Assembly: GCF_022378335.1 (NCBI RefSeq)
Contig: NZ_JAIQCI010000009.1
Coordinates: 42,133-106,132, forward strand
Source: Croceicoccus hydrothermalis
Lineage (GTDB): Bacteria; Pseudomonadota; Alphaproteobacteria; Sphingomonadales; Sphingomonadaceae
Length of the DNA: 64,000 bases
Direction: 5' to 3'
Shown here piece by piece: positions 28,347-39,442 of the stretch. Below the pieces are notes generated by a model that ran no database searches, was not told the DNA's origin, and saw only the letters and a program-made list of their open reading frames with translations. The position numbers were made by a program, and so were the translations under genes. How positions within the stretch are numbered: position 1 is the stretch's first letter; the number at the start of each line of letters is the position of its first letter.

Positions 28347-30275
28347 ATGGCGCTTTCCCCGCAATGGCTGGACGAATTGCGATCGCGGATCACGCTTTCC
28401 GCGGTCGTCAACCGGACCACGCGCCTGCAGAAGGCGGGGCACGAGTTCAAGGCGTGCTGCCCCTTCCACAACGAAAATACGCCCAGTTTCTACGTCAATG
28501 ACGCAAAAGGGTTCTACCATTGCTTTGGCTGCGGTGCGCATGGCGATGCCATCCGCTGGCTTACGGATCAGCGCGGCCTGCCCTTTATCGACGCGGTCAA
28601 GGAGCTGGCGAGCGAGGCGGGCCTTGAAATGCCCGCCCCCGATCCCCGCGCGGCGCAGGCGGCCGAACAGCGCGCCACGCTGCACGACGTGCTCGCCGAG
28701 GCGCAGGCGTGGATGGTCCGCAATCTTGCCTCCGACATGGGGCACATGGCGCGGCAATACCTTGGCCAGCGGGGCTTTTCGGAAAAAGCGGTGCGCGAAT
28801 TCGGGTTCGGCTATGCACCCGATTCGCGCGGCGCGATAAAGGAAGCGCTGTCGGGCTTTCCGACCGAAATGCTGGTCGAGGCGGGCCTGCTCATCGATGT
28901 CGAGAACAAGCCCCCCTATGACCGGTTTCGCGGGCGGCTCATGCTCCCGATTCAGGATCGCCGGGGACGCGTCGTCGGCTTTGGCGGGCGGATACTCGAT
29001 ACCGCTATCAAGGCGCCGAAATACCTCAATTCGCCCGAAACGCCGGTCTTCGACAAGGGCCGCACGCTCTATAACCTCCACCGTGCCGCACCTGCGTCGC
29101 GGCAGGCGAACCGGATCGTCGTCGTCGAAGGGTACATGGATGTCGTCGCACTCGCCGATGCGGGAATTGCGGATGCCGTGGCCCCGATGGGCACCGCGCT
29201 GACCGATGCGCAGCTGGAGATATTGTGGCGGCTCGTTCCCGTGCCAGTGCTGTGTTTCGATGGCGATGCGGCGGGGCAACGCGCGGCGATGCGGGCGATA
29301 TCGCGGGCGCTTCCGATGCTGCGCCCGGGACACAGCCTTCGGATCTGTACCCTGCCCGAAGGCATGGACCCCGACGATCTCATCCGCCGCGACGGCGCCG
29401 GTGCGTTTGCCGAACTTCTCAAACAAGGCGAGGGGCTGGCCGAGATCATCTGGCGCCACGAACGCGCCGCCGCGCCGCTTTCGACGCCGGAGGACAAGGC
29501 GGGTTTGAAGAGCCGCCTGCTCGCCCATGTCGACACCATCGCGGACAGTGACATACGCTCGCTCTATCGCCGCGAACTGCTCGATCGCTACGGGGCGTTC
29601 GCCTTTCCCCGGCGCGAACGGGGCCAGGGTTTCGTGCGGCCACCGGCGGGAAATCGCGGTTTCGACCGGCGGCCCGCGATTGCTCCACCCTCAGCTAGTA
29701 TCAAGGCCAACACTCTACGCGCAGCCGCAGGTCGTCTCACAGCCGCGATCCTCGTCGGATTGATGCGCCATCCCGAATGCCTGGACCATTATGCCGAGCG
29801 GCTCGCCCGGCTTCATCCCGACAATCCGCAGCATGCTGCCTTGCTGGACGCGATGCTCTCGCTTGTCGATGAGAGCATGGCCAATGACGGGACAGGGCGC
29901 AGAAAACCGCTTGAAACAAATGATATTGCGGCCATATTGCAAGCACGTGGACTGGCCCTGCCCGACAGGGAGACGATCGGCGGCATGCGATTTGCCTTCT
30001 TGACCGATCGAACAACGCCGGCCGAAGCCACGCAAGAACTGGCGGAAGCCATCGGACTGCTGGTCGAAAAACCGGCGATCGAGGCGGCGCTGGCCGACGC
30101 GACCGCGCGTTTCGCAGAAGATCCGCAGGGAGCTTTTGTGGAGCAGCAGCGTTTGCTTAACAGAAAACTGGAATTCGAACGCCGTCTTGTGCAAATGGCA
30201 GCCTCGCGAGGGACACCATCCGCAAATGTCGCGGACGATACGGCAGGAAAGAGCAGAACGACCGAACATGGCTGA
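28347..30275 (+). CDS. dnaG: DNA primase
   Basis: DnaG makes the RNA primers for DNA replication. The 642-residue protein has the CHC2 zinc domain at the N-terminus ([24 protein letters not shown]), the catalytic core [13 protein letters not shown], and the TOPRIM motifs [12 protein letters not shown] and [13 protein letters not shown] with the metal-binding acidic residues. A C-terminal helicase-binding region follows. The start has GGGAGG 5 bases upstream. Its end overlaps the rpoD start by 8 bases, as in the macromolecular synthesis operon. Confidence 0.97.
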   Translation: MALSPQWLDELRSRITLSAVVNRTTRLQKAGHEFKACCPFHNENTPSFYVNDAKGFYHCFGCGAHGDAIRWLTDQRGLPFIDAVKELASEAGLEMPAPDPRAAQAAEQRATLHDVLAEAQAWMVRNLASDMGHMARQYLGQRGFSEKAVREFGFGYAPDSRGAIKEALSGFPTEMLVEAGLLIDVENKPPYDRFRGRLMLPIQDRRGRVVGFGGRILDTAIKAPKYLNSPETPVFDKGRTLYNLHRAAPASRQANRIVVVEGYMDVVALADAGIADAVAPMGTALTDAQLEILWRLVPVPVLCFDGDAAGQRAAMRAISRALPMLRPGHSLRICTLPEGMDPDDLIRRDGAGAFAELLKQGEGLAEIIWRHERAAAPLSTPEDKAGLKSRLLAHVDTIADSDIRSLYRRELLDRYGAFAFPRRERGQGFVRPPAGNRGFDRRPAIAPPSASIKANTLRAAAGRLTAAILVGLMRHPECLDHYAERLARLHPDNPQHAALLDAMLSLVDESMANDGTGRRKPLETNDIAAILQARGLALPDRETIGGMRFAFLTDRTTPAEATQELAEAIGLLVEKPAIEAALADATARFAEDPQGAFVEQQRLLNRKLEFERRLVQMAASRGTPSANVADDTAGKSRTTEHG

Positions 30276-32286
30276 CAAGGGCGAAACCGGCGATGCGCCG
30301 CTCATCGATCTGAACGAAGGCGCGATCAAGAAGCTGATCGCGCGTGCCAAGAAGCGCGGCATCATCACCTATGACGAACTGAACGAGGCGCTGCCCCAGG
30401 ATCAGATGTCGTCCGAGCAGATCGAGGATGTGATGTCCGCGATCAGCGAGATGGGTGTCAATATCGTGGAAAGCGACGACGATTCCGAAGGCGACGGCGA
30501 TTCGGACGGTTCGGATGCGGGCGGCGTCGATGAAATTGCCGACGATGCCGCGGATGCGAAGGATCCCAAGACCGAGCATCAGGCCCCGGCCAAGAAGAAA
30601 GAGACGAACGAGCGGACCGACGATCCGGTCCGCATGTATCTGCGCGAAATGGGCGCGGTCGAACTGCTCAGCCGCGAGGGCGAGATCGCCATCGCCAAGC
30701 GAATCGAGGCGGGCCGCGACATGATGATCATGGGCCTGTGTCAGAGCCCGATCACCTTCCACGCGATCATCCACTGGTCCGAAGCGCTCAATAACGAAGA
30801 AATGCAGCTTCGCGAGATTCTCGATCTCGACGCGATGCTGTCGAAGGAGCCGGCGCCCGAAAACCTCGAGAACGAGGATGACGGCAAGGACGGCGAAATC
30901 AGCGAGGAAACCGCCGGCCCGTCGTTCAAAGACGACGATGACGACGACGACGACAGCGATTCCGAAGATGGCGAGGACGGCGAAAAGTCGAAGCGCGACG
31001 ACGAGGAGGAAGAGGACAACACGCTCTCCCTCGCGCAGATGGAAGCCGCGCTCAAACCCGATGCAATCGAACGTTTTGCCCGGATCACGACGCTGTTCCG
31101 GCAGTTCGAGACATTGCAGACCGACCGGATGGAATCGCTGGCCCGCGGCGACAGCTTTCCCGAGGCGCGCGAGACGCAATATGAGAACCTGTCGGACGAG
31201 CTCACGGCCGAGGTCGAGAGCATGCAGTTCCACGCGACGAAGATCGAGTTTCTCGTCGACAATCTCTATGCCTTCAACCGCCGTCTGACCGCGCTTGGCG
31301 GGCAGATGCTTCGCCTTGCCGAACGGCACAAGGTGAAGCGCGCCGACTTCCTCAAGGAATATATCGGCAAGGAACTGGACGAAAACTGGCTCTCCGAAAT
31401 GGCGGGCAAGGACAAGAAATGGGCCGCCTTCGCCGAGAAGGAGGCCGATTCGGTCGAGCGTATCCGCATCGAGATTTCGGACATCGCGGCACAGACCGGC
31501 ATGAGCCTGCCCGAATTCCGCCGCATTGTGAACATGGTGCAGAAGGCGGAGCGCGAGGCACGGATCGCGAAGAAGGAAATGGTTGAGGCGAACCTGCGCC
31601 TCGTGATTTCCATCGCCAAGAAATACACCAATCGCGGGCTGCAATTCCTCGACCTCATTCAGGAAGGCAATATCGGCCTGATGAAGGCGGTCGACAAGTT
31701 CGAATACCGCCGCGGTTACAAGTTCAGCACCTATGCGACATGGTGGATTCGTCAGGCCATCACGCGGTCCATCGCCGATCAGGCGCGCACGATCCGCATC
31801 CCGGTCCACATGATCGAGACGATCAACAAGCTGGTCCGTACGAGCCGGCAGTTCCTGCACGATCAGGGCCGCGAACCCACGCCGGAGGAGATGGCCGAAA
31901 AGCTGTCCATGCCGCTTGAAAAGGTTCGCAAGGTGATGAAGATCGCCAAGGAACCGATCAGCCTCGAAACGCCGATCGGCGACGAGGAGGATTCGCATCT
32001 TGGCGATTTCATCGAGGACAAGAACGCGATCATTCCGGTCGATGCCGCAATTCAGGCCAATCTGAAGGAAACGGTCACCCGCGTCCTCGCCAGCCTGACC
32101 CCGCGTGAGGAACGCGTTTTGCGCATGCGGTTCGGCATCGGCATGAACACCGACCATACGCTGGAGGAGGTCGGGCAGCAGTTTTCCGTCACGCGCGAAC
32201 GTATTCGCCAGATCGAAGCGAAGGCGCTGCGCAAGCTCAAGCATCCAAGCCGCAGCCGCAAGATGCGCAGCTTCCTTGACCAGTAG
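30268..32286 (+). CDS. rpoD: RNA polymerase sigma-70 factor RpoD
   Basis: RpoD is the housekeeping sigma factor. The 672-residue protein has region 1.1 near the start ([18 protein letters not shown] helix), region 1.2 ([23 protein letters not shown]), a variable spacer with a very acidic stretch of Asp and Glu near residues 225-255, then region 2 ([18 protein letters not shown] and [17 protein letters not shown]), region 3, and region 4 ([33 protein letters not shown]). It overlaps dnaG by 8 bases and is followed by a strong terminator. Confidence 0.98.
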   Translation: MADKGETGDAPLIDLNEGAIKKLIARAKKRGIITYDELNEALPQDQMSSEQIEDVMSAISEMGVNIVESDDDSEGDGDSDGSDAGGVDEIADDAADAKDPKTEHQAPAKKKETNERTDDPVRMYLREMGAVELLSREGEIAIAKRIEAGRDMMIMGLCQSPITFHAIIHWSEALNNEEMQLREILDLDAMLSKEPAPENLENEDDGKDGEISEETAGPSFKDDDDDDDDSDSEDGEDGEKSKRDDEEEEDNTLSLAQMEAALKPDAIERFARITTLFRQFETLQTDRMESLARGDSFPEARETQYENLSDELTAEVESMQFHATKIEFLVDNLYAFNRRLTALGGQMLRLAERHKVKRADFLKEYIGKELDENWLSEMAGKDKKWAAFAEKEADSVERIRIEISDIAAQTGMSLPEFRRIVNMVQKAEREARIAKKEMVEANLRLVISIAKKYTNRGLQFLDLIQEGNIGLMKAVDKFEYRRGYKFSTYATWWIRQAITRSIADQARTIRIPVHMIETINKLVRTSRQFLHDQGREPTPEEMAEKLSMPLEKVRKVMKIAKEPISLETPIGDEEDSHLGDFIEDKNAIIPVDAAIQANLKETVTRVLASLTPREERVLRMRFGIGMNTDHTLEEVGQQFSVTRERIRQIEAKALRKLKHPSRSRKMRSFLDQ

Positions 32287-32302
32287 GCCCGCCTGATCCA
32301 AG

Positions 32303-32334
32303 CCCCTCTCCGACCGTTCGGAGAGGGGTTTTTT
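32303..32334 (+). terminator. intrinsic terminator of rpoD
   Basis: A perfect 11-bp stem (32303-32313 CCCCTCTCCGA with 32318-32328) with a 4-base loop is followed by six T at 32329-32334. The 3' arm contains AGGGG placed 8 bases before the next ATG. Confidence 0.93.
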
Positions 32335-32336
32335 GC

Positions 32337-32885
32337 ATGATGTCCAACATGATTCGCATGGGATTTCCCATGGCCGCCATGATCGGTGCGCTCTTCGCCG
32401 CGCCGGCCCACGCGGATGAACAAAGCGCGCTCGCCCTCGCCCGGCAGATTGTTGCCGACGCCTATCCGGAGGAAGAGCGGGCCGCAATGTTCGGCGGTGC
32501 CGCCGATGCCGCGGTGGCGCAGATGATGAGCGCCGTAGGCGCAGATGTCCCGCCCGGCGTGCGCGCCATCGTGGAGGAGGAAACGAACCGTTTTCTCGCC
32601 GATAGCAAGGACGTGCTGGCGCGGCACATACCCGCGCTCATGGATTCATATGCGATCGCCTATCGCGACGAGTTCACCGAAGCGGAATTGCGCGACATTG
32701 CCGATTTCGTCAAAACACCGACCGGTTCGACCTTTCTCACGCGGTCGGTGAAGATGATCGGCAATCCCGCATTTGCCGCCGCGAACCAGGCCTATATGGC
32801 TGAAATCATGGCCATGATGCCCGAACTGCGCCAACGCGTTGAGACGCGGGTGGTCGCCTATCTGAAGACGCAGGACGCGGAATGA
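32337..32885 (+). CDS. exported DUF2059-like protein
   Basis: This is a 182-residue protein with a signal peptide (MGFPMAAMIGALFAAPAHA) and a helical mature domain. The order of conserved pieces, DEFTEAELRDIADFVKTPTGSTFL near the C-terminus, is that of the DUF2059 family, whose function is unknown. The first ATG is 2 bases after the rpoD terminator T tract. In-frame ATGs at 32340, 32349 and 32358 could also be used and would give a more normal signal peptide. Confidence 0.78.
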   Translation: MMSNMIRMGFPMAAMIGALFAAPAHADEQSALALARQIVADAYPEEERAAMFGGAADAAVAQMMSAVGADVPPGVRAIVEEETNRFLADSKDVLARHIPALMDSYAIAYRDEFTEAELRDIADFVKTPTGSTFLTRSVKMIGNPAFAAANQAYMAEIMAMMPELRQRVETRVVAYLKTQDAE

Positions 32886-32989
32886 GCCGCGGTTTCGGTC
32901 GATAAATCGCCGCTGCCATGCGCCAAGGGGGTGGCGCATCGCGGGATCGCGCCCTATGGGCGGGCGCATCTGTTGCAGGAGCTTCTCTC

Positions 32990-33427
32990 ATGCTTATCGC
33001 CATCGCCTCCGACCATGCCGCCGTCGCGTTGAAGGCGGAATTGCGCGACTGGCTGATCGAGCAGGGGCACGAGGTCGCCGATCTCGGCCCTGAAACCGAC
33101 GCGCGTGTCGATTACCCCGATTACGGCTACGCCCTCGCCTCCGTAATCGCCGATGGCACCGCGCAATTCGGCGTGGCGCTGTGCGGCTCCGGCATTGGTA
33201 TTTCCATGGCGGTGAACCGGAACGCCGCGTGCCGCTGCGCACTGGTATCCGAACCGCTTTCGGCCGCGCTGGCCCGCGAACACAATGATGCGAACTGTAT
33301 CGCCATGGGTGCGCGGCTGACCGGCCCGGACATGGCGAAAGCCTGCCTCGACGCCTTTCTCTCGACCGAATTCGGCGGGGGCCGCCATGCGGGCCGCGTC
33401 GACAAGCTCTCCAATCCTTCCTGCTGA
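32990..33427 (+). CDS. rpiB: ribose 5-phosphate isomerase B
   Basis: RpiB interconverts ribose 5-phosphate and ribulose 5-phosphate. The 145-residue protein has the family opening IAIASDHAAVALKAEL, VADLGPETDARVDYPDYG and the active site ALCGSGIGISMAVNR with the catalytic Cys. EHNDANCIAMGAR follows. A CAGGAG ribosome binding site lies upstream. The gene precedes glyA by 36 bases, a known alphaproteobacterial order. Confidence 0.95.
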   Translation: MLIAIASDHAAVALKAELRDWLIEQGHEVADLGPETDARVDYPDYGYALASVIADGTAQFGVALCGSGIGISMAVNRNAACRCALVSEPLSAALAREHNDANCIAMGARLTGPDMAKACLDAFLSTEFGGGRHAGRVDKLSNPSC

Positions 33428-33463
33428 ACCGCCGATCCCTCTCGTTGCAACGGACCTGATGCC

Positions 33464-34759
33464 ATGACCACCCAAACCGCGATCCGCGCCCCCGGCTTCT
33501 TCACCGACGACCTTGCCAGCACCGATGCCGCCGTGGCCGACGCCATCGGCGCCGAGTTGAATCGCGAGCAGAAGCAGATCGAGCTGATCGCGTCGGAAAA
33601 CATCGTGTCGAAGGCGGTGCTGGAGGCGCAGGGCTCGGTCCTCACCAACAAATATGCCGAGGGCTATCCCGGCAAGCGTTATTACCAGGGTTGCGGCCCG
33701 TCCGATGCTGTCGAAACGCTGGCCATCGATCGGGCAAAACAGCTGTTCGGATGCGACTATGCCAACGTACAGCCGCATTCGGGCGCGCAGGCGAACGGCG
33801 CGGTCATGCTCGCCTGTGTGAAACCGGGCGACACGATCCTGGGCATGAGCCTAGACGCGGGCGGGCATTTGACGCATGGTGCGCGCGCCGCGATGTCAGG
33901 AAAATGGTTCAACGCGGTGCAATATGGCGTGCGCAAGGACGACCATCTCATCGATTATGACGAGGTAGAGCGCCTCGCGACGGAGCATCAGCCCAAGCTG
34001 ATCATCGCGGGCGGAAGCGCCTATCCCCGCATCATCGATTTTGCCCGCATGCGCGAAATCGCGGACAAGGTCGGCGCGATCCTGCATGTCGACATGGCGC
34101 ATTTTGCAGGGCTGGTCGCGGCCGGTGCCCACCCCTCCCCCTTCCCCCACGCGCATGTCGCGACGACCACCACGCACAAGACATTGCGCGGTCCGCGCGG
34201 CGGCATGATCCTGACCAATGACGAGAAGCTGGCGAAGAAGCTCAATTCCGCCGTGTTTCCCGGCCTTCAGGGCGGGCCGCTCATGCATGTCATCGCCGCG
34301 AAGGCCGTGGCGTTCGGCGAAGCGCTGCGCCCCGAATTCAAGGATTACGCCGCGCGCGTGATCGAGAATGCCCGCACGCTTGCCACCACGTTGAAGGAAC
34401 GTGGCGCCGAAATCGTGTCGGGCGGCACTGATACGCATGTCGTGCTGGTCGATCTGACCCCGCTCGGCGTGACGGGCAAGGATGCGGACGAGGCGCTGGA
34501 ACGCGCCGGCATTACCTGTAACAAGAACGGCATTCCGTTCGATCCGCTTCCGCCGGTCAAGACGAGCGGCATTCGCGTCGGCACGCCGGCGGGCACCACG
34601 CGCGGTTTCGGTCCGGAGGAGTTCCGCGAGATCGGCAACATGCTTGCCGATGTGCTCGACGGATTGCGCGCGAAGGGTGAGGACGGCGACGCCGATGTGG
34701 AACGCAATGTCCGCGAACGCGTCGAAGCCTTGTGCGATCGATTCCCGATCTACGCATGA
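33464..34759 (+). CDS. glyA: serine hydroxymethyltransferase
   Basis: GlyA converts serine and tetrahydrofolate to glycine and methylene-tetrahydrofolate, the main source of one-carbon units. The 431-residue PLP enzyme has [37 protein letters not shown] and the PLP-lysine motif [13 protein letters not shown] near residue 238. The C-terminal part has [16 protein letters not shown]. Length is normal. A small gene and nrdR follow directly, giving a likely operon. Confidence 0.97.
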   Translation: MTTQTAIRAPGFFTDDLASTDAAVADAIGAELNREQKQIELIASENIVSKAVLEAQGSVLTNKYAEGYPGKRYYQGCGPSDAVETLAIDRAKQLFGCDYANVQPHSGAQANGAVMLACVKPGDTILGMSLDAGGHLTHGARAAMSGKWFNAVQYGVRKDDHLIDYDEVERLATEHQPKLIIAGGSAYPRIIDFARMREIADKVGAILHVDMAHFAGLVAAGAHPSPFPHAHVATTTTHKTLRGPRGGMILTNDEKLAKKLNSAVFPGLQGGPLMHVIAAKAVAFGEALRPEFKDYAARVIENARTLATTLKERGAEIVSGGTDTHVVLVDLTPLGVTGKDADEALERAGITCNKNGIPFDPLPPVKTSGIRVGTPAGTTRGFGPEEFREIGNMLADVLDGLRAKGEDGDADVERNVRERVEALCDRFPIYA

Positions 34760-34770
34760 GGACCGATGAT

Positions 34771-34944
34771 ATGAACGATTACGACAAACGCCCGAACGAA
34801 GGCATGACGCCGGAAACCAAGACCGCTTTGAAATGGGGTGCGATCGGCGCCTTGATCGCCATTCCGGTGCCGTTCGTCGGCCCGCTTATCGGCGGCGTCG
34901 TGGGTGGCGGCCTCGGCTATGCGAAGGCAAAAGGAAAGATCTGA
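34771..34944 (+). CDS. small membrane protein between glyA and nrdR
   Basis: This 57-residue protein starts at ATG 34771 with GAGGA 8 bases upstream, lying in the glyA stop region. An earlier in-frame ATG at 34756 overlaps the glyA stop but has no better ribosome binding site. It has a polar start (NDYDKRPNEGMTPETKT) and a single hydrophobic, Gly-rich C-terminal half (WGAIGALIAIPVPFVGPLI, GGVVGGGLGY) that could form a helical hairpin or glycine zipper. The function is unknown. Confidence 0.7.
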   Translation: MNDYDKRPNEGMTPETKTALKWGAIGALIAIPVPFVGPLIGGVVGGGLGYAKAKGKI

Positions 34945-35409
34945 TTGCGCTGCCCATTTTGCGCCAATGACAACAGCCAGGTAAAGGACAGCCGCCCGAC
35001 CGAGGATAACACCGCGATCCGGCGGCGGCGCCAATGCGAAGGCTGCGGCGCCCGCTTTACCACGTTCGAGCGCATACAGCTTCGCGAGATCACCGTGCTC
35101 AAGAGCGGTGATCGCCGCGAGGCGTTCGACCGGGCGAAGATCGAACATGCCGTATCGCTCGCCTGTCGCAAGCGCGACATCGCGCAGGAGCGCATCGATC
35201 AACTGGTGTCCGGGGTGCAGCGGCAGGTGGAAACCCGCGGCGAGCCGGAAATCGACGCGGCGGCAATCGGCGAAATGGTGATGGAAGGCCTTCGTCAGCT
35301 CGACCCTGTTGCCTATATCCGTTTCGCCAGCGTCTATCGCGATTTCAGCGAAGCCCGCGATTTCGAACAATTCGCCAGTGCGGTAACCGGCGCGGCGGCA
35401 AAACCATGA
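34945..35409 (+). CDS. nrdR: transcriptional repressor NrdR
   Basis: NrdR represses ribonucleotide reductase genes in response to ATP/dATP levels. The 154-residue protein has the zinc ribbon CPFC and CEGC (residues 3-6 and 31-34), the arginine-rich linker [18 protein letters not shown], and an ATP-cone domain (about 50-140). The start is TTG immediately after the stop of the small gene, with AAAGGAAAGA upstream. The stop overlaps the next ATG by 4 bases. Confidence 0.96.
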   Translation: MRCPFCANDNSQVKDSRPTEDNTAIRRRRQCEGCGARFTTFERIQLREITVLKSGDRREAFDRAKIEHAVSLACRKRDIAQERIDQLVSGVQRQVETRGEPEIDAAAIGEMVMEGLRQLDPVAYIRFASVYRDFSEARDFEQFASAVTGAAAKP

Positions 35410-36131
35410 CCGCCCCCGTCATCGTGCTCGTGCGGCCGCAACTGGGCGAAAACATCGGCAAGGCGGCGCGCGCCATGCTGAATTTCGGTCTGGTCGAAAT
35501 GCGGCTCGTCGCCCCCCGCGACGGATGGCCCAACCCTTCGGCCGGGCCGGCGGCGGCGGGCGCGGATGTCGTGCTCGAACGCGCGCGAGTGTTCGACACG
35601 GTGGCGGATGCGGTGGCCGATTGCGAGCATGTCCATGCAACGACCGTGCGAAAGCGCGGCGTCACGAAGCCCGTCCTCACTCCGGAAGCCGCCGCCGATG
35701 CGATGATCCGCGACGATGGGCGACACGCCATCCTGTTCGGGCCGGAACGGTCGGGCCTCGAAACCGACGACGTCGCGCTTGCCCGCACGATTGTGACGGT
35801 GCCGATCAATCCGGAGTTTGGTTCGCTGAACCTCGCGCAGGCGGTCATCCTCCTGTCCTACGAATGGTCGAAGGCGGCGGGACGCGAGCGCCCCCTCGCC
35901 CAACCGACGCAGGAGGACACCCTGCCTCCCGCTCCGCAGGCCGAGCTTGAGGGGATGATCGGGCAGCTTGAAACCATGCTGGAGCCCAAAGGCTATTTCC
36001 TGCCGCCAAGCCGCGCGACCGCGACGCGGCGGACCCTGCGCACGATGCTGACCAAGCCTGGCTGGAATGCGCTGGAGGTGCGGGCGATGCGCGGGGTGCT
36101 CTCGGCGCTGGAGCGGAGCCCGCGCGACTGA
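35406..36131 (+). CDS. SpoU-family RNA methyltransferase (TrmJ-like)
   Basis: This 241-residue SPOUT enzyme most resembles TrmJ, which 2'-O-methylates position 32 of some tRNAs. Hallmarks are the start [37 protein letters not shown] and the SAM-binding knot [20 protein letters not shown]. The C-terminal extension after residue 170 is the family dimer or tRNA contact region. It overlaps nrdR (ATGA). Which RNA is modified is inferred only from family. Confidence 0.88.
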   Translation: MTAPVIVLVRPQLGENIGKAARAMLNFGLVEMRLVAPRDGWPNPSAGPAAAGADVVLERARVFDTVADAVADCEHVHATTVRKRGVTKPVLTPEAAADAMIRDDGRHAILFGPERSGLETDDVALARTIVTVPINPEFGSLNLAQAVILLSYEWSKAAGRERPLAQPTQEDTLPPAPQAELEGMIGQLETMLEPKGYFLPPSRATATRRTLRTMLTKPGWNALEVRAMRGVLSALERSPRD

Positions 36132-36140
36132 TCCGGGCGT

Positions 36141-36455
36141 CTATCCGCCGCGGCGCGCGTCCCAGTGGCGCATTTCATATGCGATCGACGTTTCGACCAT
36201 GTCCTCCCACATGCGGGCGACGAAATCGGCGGGTATCTCGTGATTCTCCGCCTCGGCGATGGCGGCGTCGATTACCGCACGCTTGCGCGGTTCGTCGCGC
36301 ACCGCGTCGCGCGTCGGCTTGATCCGGGAGGCTGCGCGCATATAGGCAAAGCGTTCTGCGAGAAGCGCGACGATGCGCCGGTCGGTGTCATCGACGCCGG
36401 CGCGCACCTCTTCCATGGTGGTGCATTGGCTGGCGGGTATTGTCGTATCGGTCAT
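36141..36455 (-). CDS. chorismate mutase (AroQ class)
   Basis: This 104-residue, all-helical protein matches monofunctional AroQ-class chorismate mutases, which turn chorismate into prephenate for Phe and Tyr synthesis. Signature parts are VRAGVDDTDRRIVALLAERF, RAASRIKPTRDAVRDEPRK and the helix VARMWEDMVETSIAYE. No signal peptide is present. Residues R and K expected to bind the substrate are in place. It is divergent from rpsD. Confidence 0.9.
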   Translation of the reverse strand: MTDTTIPASQCTTMEEVRAGVDDTDRRIVALLAERFAYMRAASRIKPTRDAVRDEPRKRAVIDAAIAEAENHEIPADFVARMWEDMVETSIAYEMRHWDARRGG

Positions 36456-36653
36456 GCCCCACGTCTGCCTGTACCGCGCGCCATTGTCGAGACGCTTGAC
36501 GCCGCGGCGCATATCTGCGATGGGCGCGCCACGCAAAATGGCTCCGCACCCCGGTGAAGCGGCAGCCACGGCGGGCATTGCGGCCCGCCGGAGCGATACC
36601 GGGTTGAAGCGCCGCCATTCCGGGCGGCGATTGCATTTTTGAAAGGACATGTC

Positions 36654-37268
36654 ATGTCGAAGCGCAAGAGCGCCAAGCACAAGCTCGATCGCCGGATGGG
36701 CGAAAACATCTGGGGTCGTCCCAATTCCCCGGTGAACAAGCGTTCCTACGGCCCCGGTCAGCACGGCCAGCGCCGCAAGAGCAAGGTCAGCGATTTCGGC
36801 CTGCAGCTTCGCGCGAAGCAGAAGCTCAAGGGCTATTACGGCGACGTCACCGAGAAGCAGTTCAAGAGCACCTATCAGGAAGCCGCGCGCATCAAGGGCG
36901 ATACCAGCCAGAACCTCATCGGCCTGCTCGAGCAGCGTCTCGACATGATCGTCTATCGTGCGAAATTCGCGCCGACGATCTTCGCCGCGCGTCAGATCGT
37001 CAACCACGGCCACATCAAGGTCAATGGCGTGAAGTGCAACATCCCCTCGCGCCGTTGCTTCGTCGGCGACGTGATCTCGCTCGGCGACAAGGCGAAGGAA
37101 ATGGCGCTCGTCATCGAGGCGCAGAGCCTGCCCGAGCGTGAAATTCCCGATTACGTGTCAGTCGACGGCGACGACAAGGTGACCTTCACCCGCGTGCCGA
37201 CCCTCGACGAGGTGCCCTATCCGGTGAAGATGGAGCCCAATCTGGTGGTCGAGTTCTACTCGCGCTGA
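36654..37268 (+). CDS. rpsD: 30S ribosomal protein S4
   Basis: S4 starts assembly of the 30S subunit by binding 16S rRNA. The 204-residue length is standard. Family motifs are [43 protein letters not shown] and the S4 RNA-binding fold [22 protein letters not shown] ribosome binding site is 6-7 bases before the ATG at 36654. It is a single-gene unit followed by a terminator. Confidence 0.99.
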   Translation: MSKRKSAKHKLDRRMGENIWGRPNSPVNKRSYGPGQHGQRRKSKVSDFGLQLRAKQKLKGYYGDVTEKQFKSTYQEAARIKGDTSQNLIGLLEQRLDMIVYRAKFAPTIFAARQIVNHGHIKVNGVKCNIPSRRCFVGDVISLGDKAKEMALVIEAQSLPEREIPDYVSVDGDDKVTFTRVPTLDEVPYPVKMEPNLVVEFYSR

Positions 37269-37298
37269 TCGGTGTTTCCGACACGCTACGAACGATGG

Positions 37299-37325
37299 AA
37301 AGGGCGGGTTATTCCCGCCCTTTTT
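37299..37325 (+). terminator. intrinsic terminator of rpsD
   Basis: A 10-bp perfect stem (37299-37308 AAAGGGCGGG with 37314-37323) with a 5-base loop runs into a T tract at 37321-37325. Confidence 0.9.
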
Positions 37326-37388
37326 CATGGGCGGCGTACGCCTGCTATGCCCTTATGTTTCAATGTGTTTCGCCGGGAACCGTCTGCG

Positions 37389-37604
37389 ATGTTTGCGCAT
37401 TGTTCCGCTACTATGGAATATCGCTTCATCACTCCGAACAAGACCGGCAAATGGTATCCGACCCTTGCCATTGCACAGCGTCACGCCTGTTCGATCGGCG
37501 CCGGCTATCTCAACGACGGCAGCGGCGAATTCTTCCAATATTGCGAAACGAGGCTGGAGATGCGCGAGGTCGAACCGGCGGCCGCAACGTCGATTGCCGC
37601 ATGA
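37389..37604 (+). CDS. small hypothetical protein
   Basis: This 71-residue protein starts at 37389, or at ATG 37413 where the better-looking part begins (MEYRFITPNKTGKWYPTLA). It is soluble, with several aromatic residues and three or four Cys. No motif is known to me. The conserved-looking sentence GAGYLNDGSGEFFQYCETRLEM suggests a real folded domain. It has no clear ribosome binding site and lies alone after the rpsD terminator, converging on tgt. Confidence 0.55.
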   Translation: MFAHCSATMEYRFITPNKTGKWYPTLAIAQRHACSIGAGYLNDGSGEFFQYCETRLEMREVEPAAATSIAA

Positions 37605-37623
37605 CCGCGCGAACCGGCTGCTA

Positions 37624-38745
37624 TTACCGCAGGTAATCGCTCCGGAATTGCGCCGCGAATTGCGCAAAACGCCCCGCGCCGATCGCGTCGCGCATCGCCT
37701 GCATCAATTGCTGATAAAACGACAGGTTGTGTTCCGTCATCAGCATCGCGCCCAAAATCTCGCCGGAACGGACAAGGTGGTGCAGATACGCCCGCGTATA
37801 TTTGCCGCAGGTCGCGCAGGCGCAGCGCGGATCGACCGGGTCCGTATCTTCGGCAAAGCGCGCATTGCGAATATTGATCGGCCCATTCCATGTGAAGGCC
37901 TGCCCGTTGCGGCCCGACCGCGATGGCAACACGCAATCGAACATGTCGACACCGCGCTCCACAGCGCCGACAAGGTCGTCGGGCTTGCCCACCCCCATGA
38001 GATAGCGGGGCCGGTCGTCCGGCAATTGCCCCGGCGCGAAATCCAGCGTGGCGAACATGGCCTCCTGCCCCTCACCCACGGCGAGCCCGCCGATGGCATA
38101 GCCATCAAAGCCGATCTCGGTCAGTTTTTCCGCTGAAATCCGGCGCAAATCCCGGTCCAGCGCGCCCTGCTGTATGCCGAACAGCGCGGCGCGCTGCGCA
38201 TGCTCGCCCCCCGCGTCGAAACCGTCGCGGCTGCGTCTGGCCCAGCGCATGGACATTTCCATGGAGGCCGCGATGACATCGCGCGACTGATCCGCCCGCG
38301 GGCATTCGTCGAACGCCATCACGATGTCGGAGCCGAGCAGACGCTGTATCTCCATCGACCGCTCCGGGGTCAGCGCATGCTTCGAACCGTCGAGGTGGCT
38401 TTTGAACGTGACCCCTTCCTCGGTGATCTTGCGCAGATCCGACAGGCTCATCACCTGATAACCGCCGCTGTCGGTCAGGATCGGGCGGTCCCACCCCATA
38501 AACGCATGCAACCCGCCGAGCCGTGCCACACGTTCAGCGCCGGGCCGCAACATCAGGTGATAGGTATTGCCAAGGATGATGTCCGCGCCGGTCGCGCGCA
38601 CGTCCTCCACCTTCATCGCCTTGACCGTGGCGGCGGTGCCGACGGGCATGAAGGCGGGCGTGCGGATCGTGCCGCGTTGCATGGTAATGGCGCCGGTGCG
38701 CGCCCGGCCGTCGCGGGCGTCGATGGAAAACGAAAATCGGGTCAT
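37624..38745 (-). CDS. tgt: queuine tRNA-ribosyltransferase
   Basis: Tgt exchanges the guanine at position 34 of GUN tRNAs for the queuosine precursor preQ1. The 373-residue protein has the nucleophile region [45 protein letters not shown] and the zinc cluster [16 protein letters not shown] near the C-terminus. The start ([13 protein letters not shown]) was chosen to match the family; 12 more codons are open upstream. queA of the same pathway lies about 4 kb further on. Confidence 0.97.
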   Translation of the reverse strand: MTRFSFSIDARDGRARTGAITMQRGTIRTPAFMPVGTAATVKAMKVEDVRATGADIILGNTYHLMLRPGAERVARLGGLHAFMGWDRPILTDSGGYQVMSLSDLRKITEEGVTFKSHLDGSKHALTPERSMEIQRLLGSDIVMAFDECPRADQSRDVIAASMEMSMRWARRSRDGFDAGGEHAQRAALFGIQQGALDRDLRRISAEKLTEIGFDGYAIGGLAVGEGQEAMFATLDFAPGQLPDDRPRYLMGVGKPDDLVGAVERGVDMFDCVLPSRSGRNGQAFTWNGPINIRNARFAEDTDPVDPRCACATCGKYTRAYLHHLVRSGEILGAMLMTEHNLSFYQQLMQAMRDAIGAGRFAQFAAQFRSDYLR

Positions 38746-38755
38746 GCGGCCGTTC

Positions 38756-39367
38756 TTAGCCGCGTTGAAACGCGCCGTCACGCCTGGCGTTGCGGGCCAG
38801 CGAACGGAATGTCACCGACCAACGCGGCGCGTTCATGGGGAGGATGGAATGCTCCCAATCGCGCCGCGCCACGCCGTCGAGCCGGTAGGCCGCACGTGGG
38901 ATGAGCGGCACGCTGAACCGCTCAAACCCGCCATCTGTGCGCCGCAAACGCAGCCGCATCTCCGCCGCCGCGCCGAGCGAAAGCCCCATCACGCGCCCGA
39001 ACTGCGGTCTGTCGCGATGCCAGCCGATCCCCGCCCCCGGATCGTAGCGGATGACCAAAGCCTGCTCGAACGCCGCGGCATCTTCGCCGAATGACGCCGC
39101 AATGGTGCCGCGCAACCGCAGCAGCCAGTCGGGCAGCGGCTCGCCCCGGCGCAGGCCGCCGCCCGTAAAATCGTAATGCCACCCGAACGAGCGGGTCAGC
39201 CGCTTTCCCGTCCACTGTTGAAAGCGAAAGGGTTCCAAACCGCTGTCGTCGATCTTGCGCGCCAGACGGCGTTCCCATTCCGCGTCGATCGCCGGTTCGG
39301 CGAAAGTCAGGCCGGGCGGCGCTGCGGGCGGCGCTTCGTCGGCGAAAAGGTCGGGCTGAACAGGCAT
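38756..39367 (-). CDS. AlkB-like iron/2-oxoglutarate dioxygenase
   Basis: This 203-residue protein is an AlkB-type dioxygenase, a family that removes alkyl groups from DNA or RNA bases. Iron ligands are in the HxD motif [10 protein letters not shown] and the second His in DWEHSILP. The 2-oxoglutarate arginine is in RWSVTFRSL. The N-terminus ([14 protein letters not shown]) is typical of proteobacterial AlkB homologues. It lies 10 bases upstream of tgt on the same strand, so the two are likely co-transcribed. Confidence 0.9.
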   Translation of the reverse strand: MPVQPDLFADEAPPAAPPGLTFAEPAIDAEWERRLARKIDDSGLEPFRFQQWTGKRLTRSFGWHYDFTGGGLRRGEPLPDWLLRLRGTIAASFGEDAAAFEQALVIRYDPGAGIGWHRDRPQFGRVMGLSLGAAAEMRLRLRRTDGGFERFSVPLIPRAAYRLDGVARRDWEHSILPMNAPRWSVTFRSLARNARRDGAFQRG

Positions 39368-39442
39368 TTCGCGCGATATGGTTGCGCCGCCTTCTCTGCG
39401 CAATGGGTTCACAGACGGCACGATTACGCTAAGGCGCATGGC

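Noticed and set aside
30940..31015. Run of GAC/GAT/GAG repeats in rpoD as a microsatellite
   Set aside because: It encodes the acidic insert of sigma-70, common in this group, and is not an independent repeat element.
32918..32939. An 8-bp hairpin before rpiB as a terminator
   Set aside because: There is no T tract and it lies in a gap with other short repeats. It is too weak to claim.
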